From DATEFF01 sp964586395 (GTDB lineage: Bacteria; Patescibacteriota; Saccharimonadia; Saccharimonadales; EFPC-124), in NCBI GenBank assembly GCA_964586395.1, contig CAZPGP010000005.1, positions 1 through 56,804 of the forward strand: 56,804 bases of DNA, written 5' to 3'. Below are positions 8,848 through 17,524 of the stretch, piece after piece. Under the pieces are notes generated by a model. The model was given only the letters and a program-made list of their open reading frames with translations, ran no database searches and was not told the DNA's origin. The translations under genes and the position numbers were made by a program. Position 1 is the stretch's first letter, and each line of letters opens with the position of its first letter.

Positions 8848-10166
8848 CTGAGGCGATTCGCTTCACGCTCGGCGGCGAGGGCTTCGGATTCTTCGAACTG
8901 CCCTTTCCGCTTGCCGATACCGAATCCAAAGAAGATGAGGTGGCTGACGTTAGAGGCGATATTACCCAGGAGCAGCGCGACGCCCACACCAATGAGACCG
9001 TGAGGCAGCAGAAGCAACGTTGCGATAAGTGTTACAACGACGCTGCTCAGCTGCGAAGCTACAACGCCGCTACTGCGGTGTTCGATATTCAGAACCGCAT
9101 TGCCGACTTCGCTGATGGCGATAAAGAACGTGGCGAAGGCCAGGATCTGGAATAGCCCGGTGCTGTTGTCTGAGTATTCGTGGCCAAAGATATGTAGCAG
9201 CCACGGTGCGGCGACGATGGCAATGGTGACGGCGGGTACTAGCACGAGCGACAGAATCTTGGCTGCACTCCGGATGTGGCTGCGCTTGCCTTCTGGGCTG
9301 CCAGCGCTCTCGGCCAGAAGCGACTGCGATATCGCCACAGGAATAACGTACAGGAAGTTGGCGATGGTAATAGCCATGGCAAAGTATGCGACCTTCTCTG
9401 CACCCAAGCTATTCAGAATGATCAACGGCATCAGCTGAGGGCTGAGACTGGCCAGCACGTGGCCGATGTAGTTATTTGTTGCGTAGCCTTTAACTTTGCG
9501 TAGCAAGCCCCAGTTTGGCTTACTCTTCGGCCGATAACCAACATGGCGACGCATCAGGAAGAATGTCAGCGTGAGCGATGACAGCATCGCGACCGCGTAG
9601 CCAGCAAAGATACCGAGCGATCCAAACGGCACCAATACAAGTGGCAGCACTAACTTAACCGTCGCTAGCACAGAGTATGTAATTGTATGCAGCCCTGCTC
9701 GGCGATTGGCAATGAAAACTGCATCAGTCAGGCTGTTGAGGCTCACGACAATCATCAGGACGATAAATCCAACTCGTAGAAGTGGATCGTCCAGATGCGA
9801 GATATGAATGTTCAAGAGCGGACTTACGAACAGGTATCCTACGGCGGCAACTAAGGCTGCGGCAGCCACGAATCCAATGGCAGCGTTTATATCCCTACTC
9901 TGATCCTTCGACTTCGGCAGGAATCGCATGAGGCTGTATTCCATGCCCAGTAGGCTCATATTGCCGAGTAGCGTAGTTGCGGCTATAAGTGCTGATGCCG
10001 AGCCGATTTGTTCGGGTGAGTAAAGATGAGCGACGCTCAACCAGAACAGGAATCCTAAGATCGACATAATCGCCGTGCTGGCAATTAGAAATACAGAATT
10101 GCGGAATAAGCTGTCAGTTTGGAACAGGTCTTTACCGCGACCGATGAGTTGGAGAATTTTTTGCAA
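8844..10166 (-). CDS. Wzx-type polysaccharide flippase (MOP/MATE superfamily)
   Basis: 440 residues with 12 or so membrane helices, beginning GKDLFQTDSLFRNSVFLIASTA, and with the loop LYSPEQIGSASALIAATTLL typical of the polysaccharide-export branch of the MOP superfamily. It would flip lipid-linked oligosaccharides outward, completing the pathway of the convergent operon. The start is a TTG at 10166 without a clear Shine-Dalgarno; a TATAAA box lies about 22 nt upstream. It is preceded by the deacetylase gene on the same strand. Confidence 0.82.
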   Translation of the reverse strand: MQKILQLIGRGKDLFQTDSLFRNSVFLIASTAIMSILGFLFWLSVAHLYSPEQIGSASALIAATTLLGNMSLLGMEYSLMRFLPKSKDQSRDINAAIGFVAAAALVAAVGYLFVSPLLNIHISHLDDPLLRVGFIVLMIVVSLNSLTDAVFIANRRAGLHTITYSVLATVKLVLPLVLVPFGSLGIFAGYAVAMLSSLTLTFFLMRRHVGYRPKSKPNWGLLRKVKGYATNNYIGHVLASLSPQLMPLIILNSLGAEKVAYFAMAITIANFLYVIPVAISQSLLAESAGSPEGKRSHIRSAAKILSLVLVPAVTIAIVAAPWLLHIFGHEYSDNSTGLFQILAFATFFIAISEVGNAVLNIEHRSSGVVASQLSSVVVTLIATLLLLPHGLIGVGVALLLGNIASNVSHLIFFGFGIGKRKGQFEESEALAAEREANRLS

Positions 10167-10222
10167 GGTGGCTCGTTTCGTTACGCTGTTTTATAGGGCT
10201 AGATCGCTAGCATGGGCGTACA

Positions 10223-10792
10223 TTAGGCGATGCTGCCGGTATTGTCAAATGCAGGAGCTGACCAGTTTTCATCTGGCGCTGTGAGCTGAAAGCCCTGAGC
10301 GCGAATGTCGTCGATGAGTGACGGGAGTAATTCCCTTGTGTGAGCTCCATGAAGGTGAAAAAGTACGACGGCACCAGGGTGTAGCTCGTTCAGGATAGTG
10401 TGGCGCATCTGTTCGACGCCCGCACTAGTCCAGTCGCGACTGTCGATGGTCCAGTAACATATAGCATAGCCCATTTTGGCGGCGATGCGGCGTACCTTTT
10501 TGTCGTAACGGCCCTGGGGCGGTCGAAGCCACGGTCCGGGCAGTCCACGACCGATCTCTGAGCGGACAAGTTCCTCTGGTTCGCCACGCAGAACCTGGTG
10601 CGAGTATGTGTGGTTGCCGAGAATATGGCCTTCCTTGGCGATCGCCTCAACAAGCTCGGGCTTCTTTTCNNNNNNNNNNNNNNNNNNNNNNNNNNNNNNN
10701 NNNNNNNNNNNNNNNNNNNNNNNNNNNNNNNNNNNNNNNNNNNNNNNNNNNNNNNNNNNNNNNNNNNNNGCTGAAATGTGATAGGCTAACAA
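10223..10792 (-). CDS. Polysaccharide deacetylase (NodB domain), broken by gap
   Basis: Readable part has the NodB motifs in order: EGHILGNHTYSH (metal-binding H-x3-H), RPPQGRYDKK (motif 3) and DSRDW (motif 4), then VVLFHLHG (motif 5 histidine). It would remove acetyl groups from N-acetylated sugars of peptidoglycan or the exported glycan, on the outside or at the membrane. The N-terminal part, including the TFDD motif and any signal peptide, falls in the 100-N gap. The eight codons beyond the gap (TTG start at 10792) are in frame only if the gap length is right, so the start is uncertain. Confidence 0.75.
   Translation of the reverse strand: MLAYHISXXXXXXXXXXXXXXXXXXXXXXXXXXXXXXXXXXEKKPELVEAIAKEGHILGNHTYSHQVLRGEPEELVRSEIGRGLPGPWLRPPQGRYDKKVRRIAAKMGYAICYWTIDSRDWTSAGVEQMRHTILNELHPGAVVLFHLHGAHTRELLPSLIDDIRAQGFQLTAPDENWSAPAFDNTGSIA
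10670..10769. other. 100-N scaffold gap
   Basis: Exactly 100 N; removes the N-terminal part of the deacetylase gene and perhaps the promoters of the divergent genes. Confidence 0.95.
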
Positions 10793-10796
10793 GGCT

Positions 10797-12092
10797 ATGG
10801 AAAATTTAAAAGAAATGCCTTTTATACGTAGTCCATACCATTACATCATTGCCCTCAAAAACCGCAGCGTCGCTTCTGGCCTGCAACTTCCACGACAACG
10901 TAAATTACCGAAAATTTTACTGTGGCTTGCCACAGCAGTTGCGGTGTCGATTATTTGTAGTGGTCTTTATTTCGTGTACTCATCGGTTACCAATACCCTG
11001 CCCGGCGGTTCTAGTCCGGACCTAGGTTCGACTCCTGCCGTCTTCCCTACCCAGGATGACCTTGAGCACAGCTACGGCATCGCTGCCGGTGGTTCGCTGG
11101 GCGACCTAAACGCCGAACAACTCGACAAGCGCATGGCCGGAATCGCGGCGAGTGGTGCGAAGTGGGTTCGATTCGACTTTAACTGGGCCAACATCCAGCC
11201 TGATAACTCCAGGACTTATAACTGGGGCGTCTATGACAGGCTCGTCTTGTCCGCCCAGAAGCACAAACTCCTCATACTCGGCATCCTCGACTACACCCCT
11301 GTGTGGGCGCGCTCTTCTGCTTGTGCCGACACCGACAAATGCCGCCCAGCTAACAATAATCAGTTTGCTCAGTTCGCTCGCACCGTCGCCAATCGCTACA
11401 AGAACCGCGGTCTCCACTACTGGGAAATCTGGAACGAGCCAAACAATCCGCAGTTCTGGCAGCCTGCCGCCAACCCTACCGACTACACTCGCCTGCTTCA
11501 GGCAACAGCAAAGGCTCTGCGGGCTGAAGACAAAGAAGCCTACATTATTACAGCTGGCTTATCACCACAGGAAACCGAAGGCCCAGCATATGCCCCGATC
11601 GACTTCTTGGCAGGCGTCTATAAGGCTGGCGGCAAGGATTCGTTCGACGCCGTTGCGCATCACCCGTACACCTTCCCCATTAGCCCAAAGTCTTCCCCGT
11701 ATCACGCATGGACCCAGATGTCTGACGACAAGGCTGGTATGCGCGGATTGATGATCAAAAACGGCGATGGCAAGAAGAAAATCTGGATTACTGAGATTGG
11801 CGCGCCAACGGGTGGTCCTGGCCCAATATCGACCATTGAGAATCCTCGACTCGAGGAACATCCCTTTGTCGTTGACGAACGACTCCAGGCAAAACTGCTG
11901 AGCGACGCAATTGACCTATATAAGAGTTACGACTGGGTTGGTCCGTTCATGTATTACTCCTATAAAGACGCCGGTACGACACATGACACTAACGAAAACT
12001 TTTTCGGGCTGATTCGCGCGGACGACAGCAAGAAGCCTGCGTATCAGACCTTCCAAGAGGCAGCAACAGGGGCAAAGATCAACGCCCCGTAG
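10797..12092 (+). CDS. Membrane-anchored clan GH-A glycoside hydrolase
   Basis: 431 residues: a basic cytoplasmic tail, one membrane helix (about 37-60), then a TIM-barrel catalytic domain. KWVRFDFNWANIQP is a typical first-strand motif of GH5/GH39-type enzymes; HYWEIWNEPNNPQFW holds the acid/base Glu (WNEPN) and KIWITEIGAPTGG the nucleophile Glu. It would act outside the cell while tethered to the membrane, trimming either the cell's own glycan (transcribed next to the export genes) or that of a host cell. The paralogous layout at 48277 has the same anchor-plus-barrel design. Confidence 0.8.
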   Translation: MENLKEMPFIRSPYHYIIALKNRSVASGLQLPRQRKLPKILLWLATAVAVSIICSGLYFVYSSVTNTLPGGSSPDLGSTPAVFPTQDDLEHSYGIAAGGSLGDLNAEQLDKRMAGIAASGAKWVRFDFNWANIQPDNSRTYNWGVYDRLVLSAQKHKLLILGILDYTPVWARSSACADTDKCRPANNNQFAQFARTVANRYKNRGLHYWEIWNEPNNPQFWQPAANPTDYTRLLQATAKALRAEDKEAYIITAGLSPQETEGPAYAPIDFLAGVYKAGGKDSFDAVAHHPYTFPISPKSSPYHAWTQMSDDKAGMRGLMIKNGDGKKKIWITEIGAPTGGPGPISTIENPRLEEHPFVVDERLQAKLLSDAIDLYKSYDWVGPFMYYSYKDAGTTHDTNENFFGLIRADDSKKPAYQTFQEAATGAKINAP

Positions 12093-12130
12093 GTCGAGCG
12101 AGCAATTCGGCTTATAAACTAAGAATTTTC

Positions 12131-12139
12131 TGATATAAT
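12131..12139 (+). promoter_or_regulatory. Extended -10 box, leaderless start
   Basis: TGATATAAT is followed after exactly 6 nt by the GTG at 12146, which puts the expected transcription start on or next to the start codon. Confidence 0.6.
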
Positions 12140-12145
12140 CAGGCT

Positions 12146-12265
12146 GTGGACCAGGAGGAATTGGAATTAGAACAGGACACGGCTACACTCAGCCACGCCC
12201 GGTTTTGGGCATTGGTTGTTCTGGTAGTAGCCGCTCTCGGTTTGTACGTCGTCGCTCAGCTGTAA
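12146..12265 (+). CDS. 39-residue single-helix membrane protein
   Basis: Too short for ordinary ORF calling. GTG start, product VDQEELELEQDTATLSHARF followed by one strongly hydrophobic helix and a QL end. The acidic N-terminus should stay in the cytoplasm. The extended -10 box 6 nt before the GTG supports both expression and the start. An AGGAGG at 12151-12156 could serve an internal TTG, giving about five fewer residues. Function unknown; possibly a regulator of a membrane complex. Confidence 0.55.
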   Translation: MDQEELELEQDTATLSHARFWALVVLVVAALGLYVVAQL

Positions 12266-12339
12266 GCTAGCCCGATTGCACAAGCCATCGCCGGTGGACC
12301 TTCTTAGTCTTGGCCACGCGTTAAAACGAAAATCTTATC

Positions 12340-12366
12340 AAAAAATGCAGTCGATTACTCGGCTGC
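12340..12366 (-). terminator. Rho-independent terminator of the ParB-like gene
   Basis: Read on the minus strand: GCAGCCG-AGTAAT-CGACTGC followed by ATTTTTTG. A 7-bp stem (one G-T pair) and a U-run directly after it; it lies just past the stop at 12387. Confidence 0.75.
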
Positions 12367-12386
12367 GTTTTGCATTTCAGACTCCT

Positions 12387-13262
12387 CTACCCCTGACTGA
12401 CCAGCTCTGCCGCGAACGGATAGTGTGTAACGCAACGCGTCTGGAAGTGATGCCGGGCGATGGATGAACTATTCAGAATGATCTGCAGTTGCGATTGAAC
12501 CGACGCTTTAACCTCGGGCGATGGCGTCTCGGCGTACTCACTGAGTAGTCGACGAAGTAAGCCGGTGTTAACCCAATGGTCGACCAGGCGTGGCTCTGCT
12601 CGGACAGTACCAACCCAGGCGTCGATGCTTGGACGGCCGTATAGAAGCGCGCGCAGCGTGCGGCGGTTGCCATCCAGCAGGCGCAGTGTGCCATCCGGTT
12701 CACGGCGAACCAGGACTGGATAATGGTCGCGTGACACGACGGTATCGCTGGACTTCTCGTCTGAGATGCGGCGGTTGATAACCATCTGCTGTGCGTTCTG
12801 GAGGATTCGTTGATTTATGAATTCATAGTTATATGGGGGCTGGCCGTGCTCGGCAAGGTTACCGACAGGAGTGTTCAGCTGGAGGTTGTGTGGATCGAGT
12901 GTCTCAAGACGCCAATCGATGTTGGCCGAGGTCACCTGGGGCACAACGTCCTTCAGCTTCAGTGTGAGCATAGTCCCGTCGATGTAGTTCCAGAAGTCAG
13001 ATACTGGCGCAAGCTCGTATCCGGCGCCGTGCAGCCAGTACAGAATGCTGGAGCTCACTTGGTCGAAGTTTGCCGCCTCGAGCATCGGGAAGAGTTTGTA
13101 GTACTCCTTCAGGACAAGTTCACGCGCAATCTCGATGCGCTGTGGCTCAAAGATATGGTCCGGGTAGTGACCCCGCGCGTCCGGCGGAATGCGGTCCACA
13201 ATGGTTTGTATAAGTCGCTCGTCAAAGCGAAAGGAAGGCTGCGCTGTGGGGGCGGTATTCAT
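12387..13262 (-). CDS. ParB/Srx-fold-like protein
   Basis: 291 residues. The C-terminal third contains RLLDGNRRTLRALLYGRPSI, resembling the DGxRR-type motif of ParB N-terminal/sulfiredoxin-fold domains that bind nucleotides (CTP or ATP). The N-terminal two thirds are helical and unrecognised. No HTH DNA-binding domain of a partition ParB is evident and no parA neighbour is present, so a partition role is unlikely. The start at 13262 is backed by TAGAAT 6 nt upstream (leaderless pattern). Confidence 0.5.
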   Translation of the reverse strand: MNTAPTAQPSFRFDERLIQTIVDRIPPDARGHYPDHIFEPQRIEIARELVLKEYYKLFPMLEAANFDQVSSSILYWLHGAGYELAPVSDFWNYIDGTMLTLKLKDVVPQVTSANIDWRLETLDPHNLQLNTPVGNLAEHGQPPYNYEFINQRILQNAQQMVINRRISDEKSSDTVVSRDHYPVLVRREPDGTLRLLDGNRRTLRALLYGRPSIDAWVGTVRAEPRLVDHWVNTGLLRRLLSEYAETPSPEVKASVQSQLQIILNSSSIARHHFQTRCVTHYPFAAELVSQG

Positions 13263-13268
13263 GACCCT

Positions 13269-13298
13269 ATTCTACTATCCATGAGCGCGAAATGGTAA
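13269..13298 (-). promoter_or_regulatory. Promoter, leaderless start of ParB-like gene
   Basis: TAGAAT (13274-13269) lies 6 nt before the ATG at 13262; TTACCA (13298-13293) stands 18 bp further upstream as a possible -35. Confidence 0.55.
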
Positions 13299-13335
13299 CG
13301 CAGTGTCATAATGGAGGTGTTAAGGAGTTAAAACC

Positions 13336-13608
13336 ATGTGTCGCAACATCAAACCGCTATTCAATTTTGAGCCAGAAGCCACTAATGACGAACTGCACGC
13401 CGCAGCCCTGCAGTTTGTGCGTAAGATTTCTGGCTATCATCATCCATCGCACGCCAACGAAGAAGTATTCAACAGAGGTGTCGAAGAGATCGCGCATGCC
13501 GCACGTCACCTTCTGCAGGACCTTGTGACCGACGCTGAACCGAAGGATCGCGAAGTCGAGGCCGCCAAGGCGCGCGAACGATCCGCCAAACGGTTTGGTA
13601 CTGCGTAG
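13336..13608 (+). CDS. DUF2277 family protein
   Basis: 90 residues, full length for the family. The family-typical start MCRNIKPLFNFEPEATNDE, the AALQFVRKISGY helix and the DREVEAAKARERSAKRF tail are all present. AAGGAG lies 8 nt before the ATG. DUF2277 proteins are small, soluble and of unknown function. Confidence 0.88.
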   Translation: MCRNIKPLFNFEPEATNDELHAAALQFVRKISGYHHPSHANEEVFNRGVEEIAHAARHLLQDLVTDAEPKDREVEAAKARERSAKRFGTA

Positions 13609-13666
13609 TTGAGACCGACGCCACCACGGTGTGCTATGATGCGGATATATTGATAGGGAGTAATTC

Positions 13667-16030
13667 ATGGAATTCTTGCTAGGTATCGTCATCGGCCTCG
13701 CGGTTGGTATGGCCTTACGCAAAAATAACAGAGAGGGTTCGTCGGAAGCGGCATTACGTCGACGTATCGGCGAGCAGCTCGAGGCATCAGCCCAGAGTGA
13801 GAGCGAAGATTTAGCAAAAGGCATTCGCCGCGCCGCCCTTCAGGTTATTAACCCTACTCTGTATGGCGACGTCAAGTCGACGCATGTGGTTCCTGTGGCC
13901 TCCACTTCCGAAGAGCCCGGCTTCCTAGATGCCATGCCTGATCCTACGCCCGCACCCAAAGTCTCGCGCGGCAGGGATAGCGTGAGCGTGCTTCTCTACT
14001 TCGGCGCGTTCCTTGTTATTTCTGGCGTTGGCTTGTTTGTCGGCCTGTCTGATTTCAGTGGCGGCGTGAAGACGTTTGCTGTTCTCGCCATGGCACTGGT
14101 CTTCTACGGAGCAGGCCTGGCGACGTACAGTGCCATCATCCGACTGCGACCGGCGGCCATTGCGCTTACTGCTATCGGGTTAGTTTGTCTGCCGCTCACC
14201 GGTGTCGCGGCGAGTATTTATCTCACGGATGACGTGTCCGGTTCGATGATTTGGTTTGTGACCTCGCTGGCGTCTTTTGCGTTGTACGTTTTTGCGCTTG
14301 CGAGGATCCGCCAGAGCCTCATGGGTTATCTGTCGGTCTTTATGTGCATTTCGCTGTGGCTGTCGATCGTTTCGGTTATTGAGGCGCCGGTTTACTTCTT
14401 TGGCTGGGCATCGATATTACTTGCGATGATTTATGTGCTTGCCGTTAAATTCTGGAAGCCATGGGCGGAAGTTGAGACGCCTCTGTCTGTCAGTGCCTCC
14501 GTGATGGTCCCAGTCGCGCTGGTGGGGACGATCTTCTTGGGGCATGGCGAGGTTAGCTTGACTCATCAGGGCGTCACGGCGCTTCTGGCTTCGGCCTTTT
14601 ACGCACTCGCGCTATGGCGCGAGACTAAACAGGATTTGCAGCAGAGTTACTTCGCGCTGGGATACTTGCTAACACCGCTGGGTGTTCTGTTGATCACGAT
14701 GGATCTGCTGGACGGTGTGTGGGTTTCATATGTGCTGAGCGCGGTGGTGGCTTTGCAGTTTGTAGTGACGCTACAGCTCCAGAAGATGCACGAGTCGTGG
14801 CGTCAATCTGCCTCAGTTGTGACAGCAATTGCCCTGGCTGCTTCTGTTGTGTACTCGATTCCGTTCCTTGGCGGCAATTGGGCGGCATATGCTTGGGTGC
14901 TTGCGCTGAACACTGCGCTTGCACTTGGTATAGCATTTTGGCAACGAGACCGGCTGCACATGGCGCTCGGTTTGGCTGGTGTCGTGATGCTGCCGTCGGT
15001 CGTTGGCTTTTTGGCGGTAGACCCCGAATGGCCAAAGCTGGCTGTCGTGTTGGTGTATGCCGGGCTGGCGCTGGCCCTTTTGGCTGCTGGCCGATGGGTT
15101 GAAGCATTGAAGTTCAAAGATCTCACGCTCGCGGCATGCGTTGCTACGCTGGTAGCCGCATGGTCAATCGGCGCCTCAGGCCCCGAGTGGCTTGCCGTGA
15201 CGACCTCGTTGGTCGTCGGTGCTATTACCCTGTTGATCACCTACGCAGAGAAGATGCCGAAGGCGTTGTATGGCGCGACGCTCATGGGTGTGATCGCGAC
15301 CGGCCAGTGGTTAAATTGGCAGAACCTAGACTGGGAGCCTGCAGTAGCTCTCACACTCGGCCTACTTGGTCTGGTCTATTATGCCGCTGGGCGGGTTGGC
15401 GTGACGCTGAAGGCCCCCTCCGCCTACAACGATGCATGGGTGCTGTCTGGGCTGGCAACGCTCTACCTGGGCGCTCTCATTCCTCTCCTTGGTGGGCATA
15501 TCGAGTGGTCCGCTATCAGCTGCCTGGCGCTTGCCGGTGGGCTGACGAGTCTGGAGTCGCACCTGCGCCGCGAGCGTTTGGGCCTGTACGGCGGTGCTGC
15601 AGTCGTTCTGGTTGCGGTGCAGTTGGCTCTGTATAAGCTCGGCGTGGAAGAATCCCAAGTTTTCACTCACCTATGGGCGGCGTATTTCGGCGGATTGGCC
15701 TGGCTGTCGCACCGCGATGGACGTGTCTCGGAGCAGAAGAATTTGGTCGTTGTGGCATTGTCCGTCCTGACCGTTCCATTGGCGCTTGAGGCATTGGCTG
15801 GCGATAATGGCTATGGACTATTGCTTCTGTTCGAAAGTGTTGCCATTCTCCTGTTCGGCCTATGGGCGCGCTACCCGCTCATTAGCTGGTGGGGTTTGAG
15901 TGTTGCAGTCGGTTCCGTCCTGTATCAGCTGCGTGAGTTCCAGTTCTTTGTTCTGGCGCTCCTGGGTGCGGGCATTATCGGTCTGGGCGTTGTGCTGTTG
16001 CTCCGTCAGGAAAAGGATAAAGACAAGTAG
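13667..16030 (+). CDS. Very large polytopic membrane protein
   Basis: 787 residues. One N-terminal helix (about 4-18), a charged cytoplasmic stretch with short coiled-coil character (LRRRIGEQLEASAQSESEDL) and a Pro-rich linker, then from residue 105 onward more than twenty closely spaced hydrophobic helices with very short loops. The pattern recalls DUF2157/SCO7613-like bacterial proteins; no catalytic motif is visible. The start has GGGAG 7 nt upstream and an extended -10 (TGCTATGAT) near 13632. Function unknown. Confidence 0.7.
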   Translation: MEFLLGIVIGLAVGMALRKNNREGSSEAALRRRIGEQLEASAQSESEDLAKGIRRAALQVINPTLYGDVKSTHVVPVASTSEEPGFLDAMPDPTPAPKVSRGRDSVSVLLYFGAFLVISGVGLFVGLSDFSGGVKTFAVLAMALVFYGAGLATYSAIIRLRPAAIALTAIGLVCLPLTGVAASIYLTDDVSGSMIWFVTSLASFALYVFALARIRQSLMGYLSVFMCISLWLSIVSVIEAPVYFFGWASILLAMIYVLAVKFWKPWAEVETPLSVSASVMVPVALVGTIFLGHGEVSLTHQGVTALLASAFYALALWRETKQDLQQSYFALGYLLTPLGVLLITMDLLDGVWVSYVLSAVVALQFVVTLQLQKMHESWRQSASVVTAIALAASVVYSIPFLGGNWAAYAWVLALNTALALGIAFWQRDRLHMALGLAGVVMLPSVVGFLAVDPEWPKLAVVLVYAGLALALLAAGRWVEALKFKDLTLAACVATLVAAWSIGASGPEWLAVTTSLVVGAITLLITYAEKMPKALYGATLMGVIATGQWLNWQNLDWEPAVALTLGLLGLVYYAAGRVGVTLKAPSAYNDAWVLSGLATLYLGALIPLLGGHIEWSAISCLALAGGLTSLESHLRRERLGLYGGAAVVLVAVQLALYKLGVEESQVFTHLWAAYFGGLAWLSHRDGRVSEQKNLVVVALSVLTVPLALEALAGDNGYGLLLLFESVAILLFGLWARYPLISWWGLSVAVGSVLYQLREFQFFVLALLGAGIIGLGVVLLLRQEKDKDK

Positions 16031-16063
16031 TCTGAGCAGTTACGATTATTTATTACTCCGTAA

Positions 16064-16315
16064 ATGGCCTTCAATCACTACGCCAAGATTAAACGCATTC
16101 TCGACGATCAGCCACCTGGCTGGATTATTAAACGTATCAATAAGCCCACTCGCGCCCAAAATTTCAAGGGTGAGACCATCGAGTTCGCGCACTTCTACCG
16201 AATCTACGATCGCAACGATCAGCCCATAAAGTACTGCAAGTTTCAGCAGATCGAGCGCCTAGCTCGGGCGCTTCATGTGCCCGTTGAGGCTCTACCGGTC
16301 GTCAGCGAGGACTAA
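16064..16315 (+). CDS. Small basic protein of unknown function
   Basis: 83 residues, mixed alpha/beta by composition, starting MAFNHYAKIKRILDDQPPGW and ending with an HTH-like stretch (QIERLARALHVPVEALPVVS) that recalls the recognition part of Xre-type domains without a clear full domain. TATTAC stands 7 nt before the ATG, compatible with the leaderless pattern. Could be a small DNA- or RNA-binding protein; not recognised. Confidence 0.5.
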   Translation: MAFNHYAKIKRILDDQPPGWIIKRINKPTRAQNFKGETIEFAHFYRIYDRNDQPIKYCKFQQIERLARALHVPVEALPVVSED

Positions 16316-16399
16316 CAACCCAGCCAAGTGATTCTAGACAATTGATTTATAATATTATACAATATATCGGTATCACTGCAACTGTCCAAGGGAACCATC

Positions 16400-16885
16400 A
16401 TGGCAAAGATCATTCCGCTGAGTGACCTGAACTACGGCGATTTGTTTGTCCGGCCGGAGGAGCCAGGGCGACGGTTTCTCTGCCTGAGCCCCTACGGGCT
16501 CGCGGATGTGAGCACCGGCCACATCTACGAGGCGGTGTGGCCGCCAGAGGTACGCGTGATCGAACACATCCCGCCGTTACGCGGTCCTGCGAGGGTCAAC
16601 GCTCGCGAGAAGCGATTCCGGGGGATCCTCGGCATCGTGGCGAGCATGCCCCGTGAGGGCGTGACCACGAGGGATATTTGGAGGCGGAGCCAACCGCTCA
16701 TGCCCTCCTTCAGGTCACGGCACGCCTTTCAGGCCGCTCTCACCGCTCTCACGACGCATGGCCTCGTGTGCACGGCACGGGTCACCGTTGAGCAGGGGTA
16801 CTGCACCCACTGGGAGGACGGCTACCGCGCTACTGGTCCTGGCCTACTGCAGGCTGTCCGGTGGCGTCGAGCCGCGTCCCGCTAG
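16400..16885 (+). CDS. Orphan cassette gene 1
   Basis: 161 residues, unrecognised. The C-terminal half (residues 70-150, REKRFRGILGIVASMPREGV and following) has the spacing of a winged-helix domain. Sequence is visibly GC-richer than the preceding genes and its upstream 60 nt are extremely AT-rich. It has its own leader, a GGGA weak SD before the ATG, and a strong hairpin after the gene. It stands alone between native genes, the pattern shared by the other cassette genes of this window. Confidence 0.55.
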   Translation: MAKIIPLSDLNYGDLFVRPEEPGRRFLCLSPYGLADVSTGHIYEAVWPPEVRVIEHIPPLRGPARVNAREKRFRGILGIVASMPREGVTTRDIWRRSQPLMPSFRSRHAFQAALTALTTHGLVCTARVTVEQGYCTHWEDGYRATGPGLLQAVRWRRAASR

Positions 16886-16916
16886 CTGACGGCGCAGCTT
16901 GTTCGATCAGCTTTAC

Positions 16917-16965
16917 GGCCACCCTGGCGCGACTTATGTCGCCCGGGGTGGCCGGTTTTCGTTTT
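16917..16965 (+). terminator. Terminator of cassette gene 1
   Basis: GGCCACCC...GGGTGGCC 8-bp outer stem enclosing a second stem (GGCGcGAC/GTCGCC), followed by GGTTTTCGTTTT. Confidence 0.75.
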
Positions 16966-17009
16966 AGGGGTATTTAGATAATGACAGTAGTAAGGCAAGA
17001 GCGCACCGT

Positions 17010-17035
17010 GGGGCGGAGGAGATGACCTCCGCCCC
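17010..17035 (-). terminator. Hairpin after cassette gene 2
   Basis: GGGGCGGAGG-AGATGA-CCTCCGCCCC, a perfect 10-bp stem just past the minus-strand stop at 17051; no U-run. Confidence 0.55.
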
Positions 17036-17050
17036 TTCCGGCTGCGGTGA

Positions 17051-17401
17051 CTATCGCTGGCGCTTGCGGCGCCGGTTGGAAGCGACCCTCGTGACCATCC
17101 GTGCGAATTCAGCCCTCAAGGCCGCCTCCACGAGCTCCTCCCGTGTGGGAAGTTGCACGAGGACGACGGCGACGCCTCGCGGCGCCTGACTGGACTCGGT
17201 GAAGTGCACGTTCGCGCGTTGGAGGTGGGTCCTGAACAGCCCCGGCACGGTGTTGTGGTCGATCGCCACGATGTTGCGTCTGCTCGACGCGGGCGCGAAT
17301 CCGACGCGTCCACCGCCACCTTGCTGTGAGAAGAACATCTCCAGCGCGCCAATGGCCAGTGGCATGGGCATGCCACTGGTGATCTCGAAGAACCTAACCA
17401 T
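17051..17401 (-). CDS. Orphan cassette gene 2
   Basis: 116 residues, unrecognised; starts MVRFFEITSGMPMPLAIGAL, has a central strand RRNIVAIDHN and a strongly basic tail (SNRRRKRQR). I place the start at the ATG of 17401 because GGAG lies 5 nt upstream; a GTG two codons earlier abuts that SD. High GC, single gene, diverging from cassette gene 3 across an AT-rich promoter region. The basic tail suggests nucleic-acid contact, no more than that. Confidence 0.5.
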   Translation of the reverse strand: MVRFFEITSGMPMPLAIGALEMFFSQQGGGGRVGFAPASSRRNIVAIDHNTVPGLFRTHLQRANVHFTESSQAPRGVAVVLVQLPTREELVEAALRAEFARMVTRVASNRRRKRQR

Positions 17402-17449
17402 GTTCACTCCGTTGGCTGCACTCTTGCCTGTCCGGATTTGGACTTGATA

Positions 17450-17478
17450 ATTATATAATGTATTTATGTTTTGTGCAA
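17450..17478 (-). promoter_or_regulatory. Promoter of cassette gene 2
   Basis: TTGCAC (17478-17473) and TATAAT (17455-17450) with a 17-bp spacer. It is followed by a leader of about 40 nt containing TCCGGACA. Confidence 0.7.
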
Positions 17479-17480
17479 TT

Positions 17481-17489
17481 TGCTATAGT
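17481..17489 (+). promoter_or_regulatory. Extended -10 of cassette gene 3
   Basis: TGCTATAGT, about 35 nt upstream of the TTG start at 17525. CTGTCCGG occurs on both sides of this divergent promoter (about 17428 and 17500) and could be a shared operator half-site. Confidence 0.5.
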
Positions 17490-17524
17490 ATTGTACTACT
17501 GTCCGGTTAGAGAGGAGTTACGGC

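Noticed and set aside
12387..13262. Chromosome-partition ParB and nearby origin
   Set aside because: No HTH domain, no parA neighbour, no DnaA-box cluster or parS-like palindromes seen.
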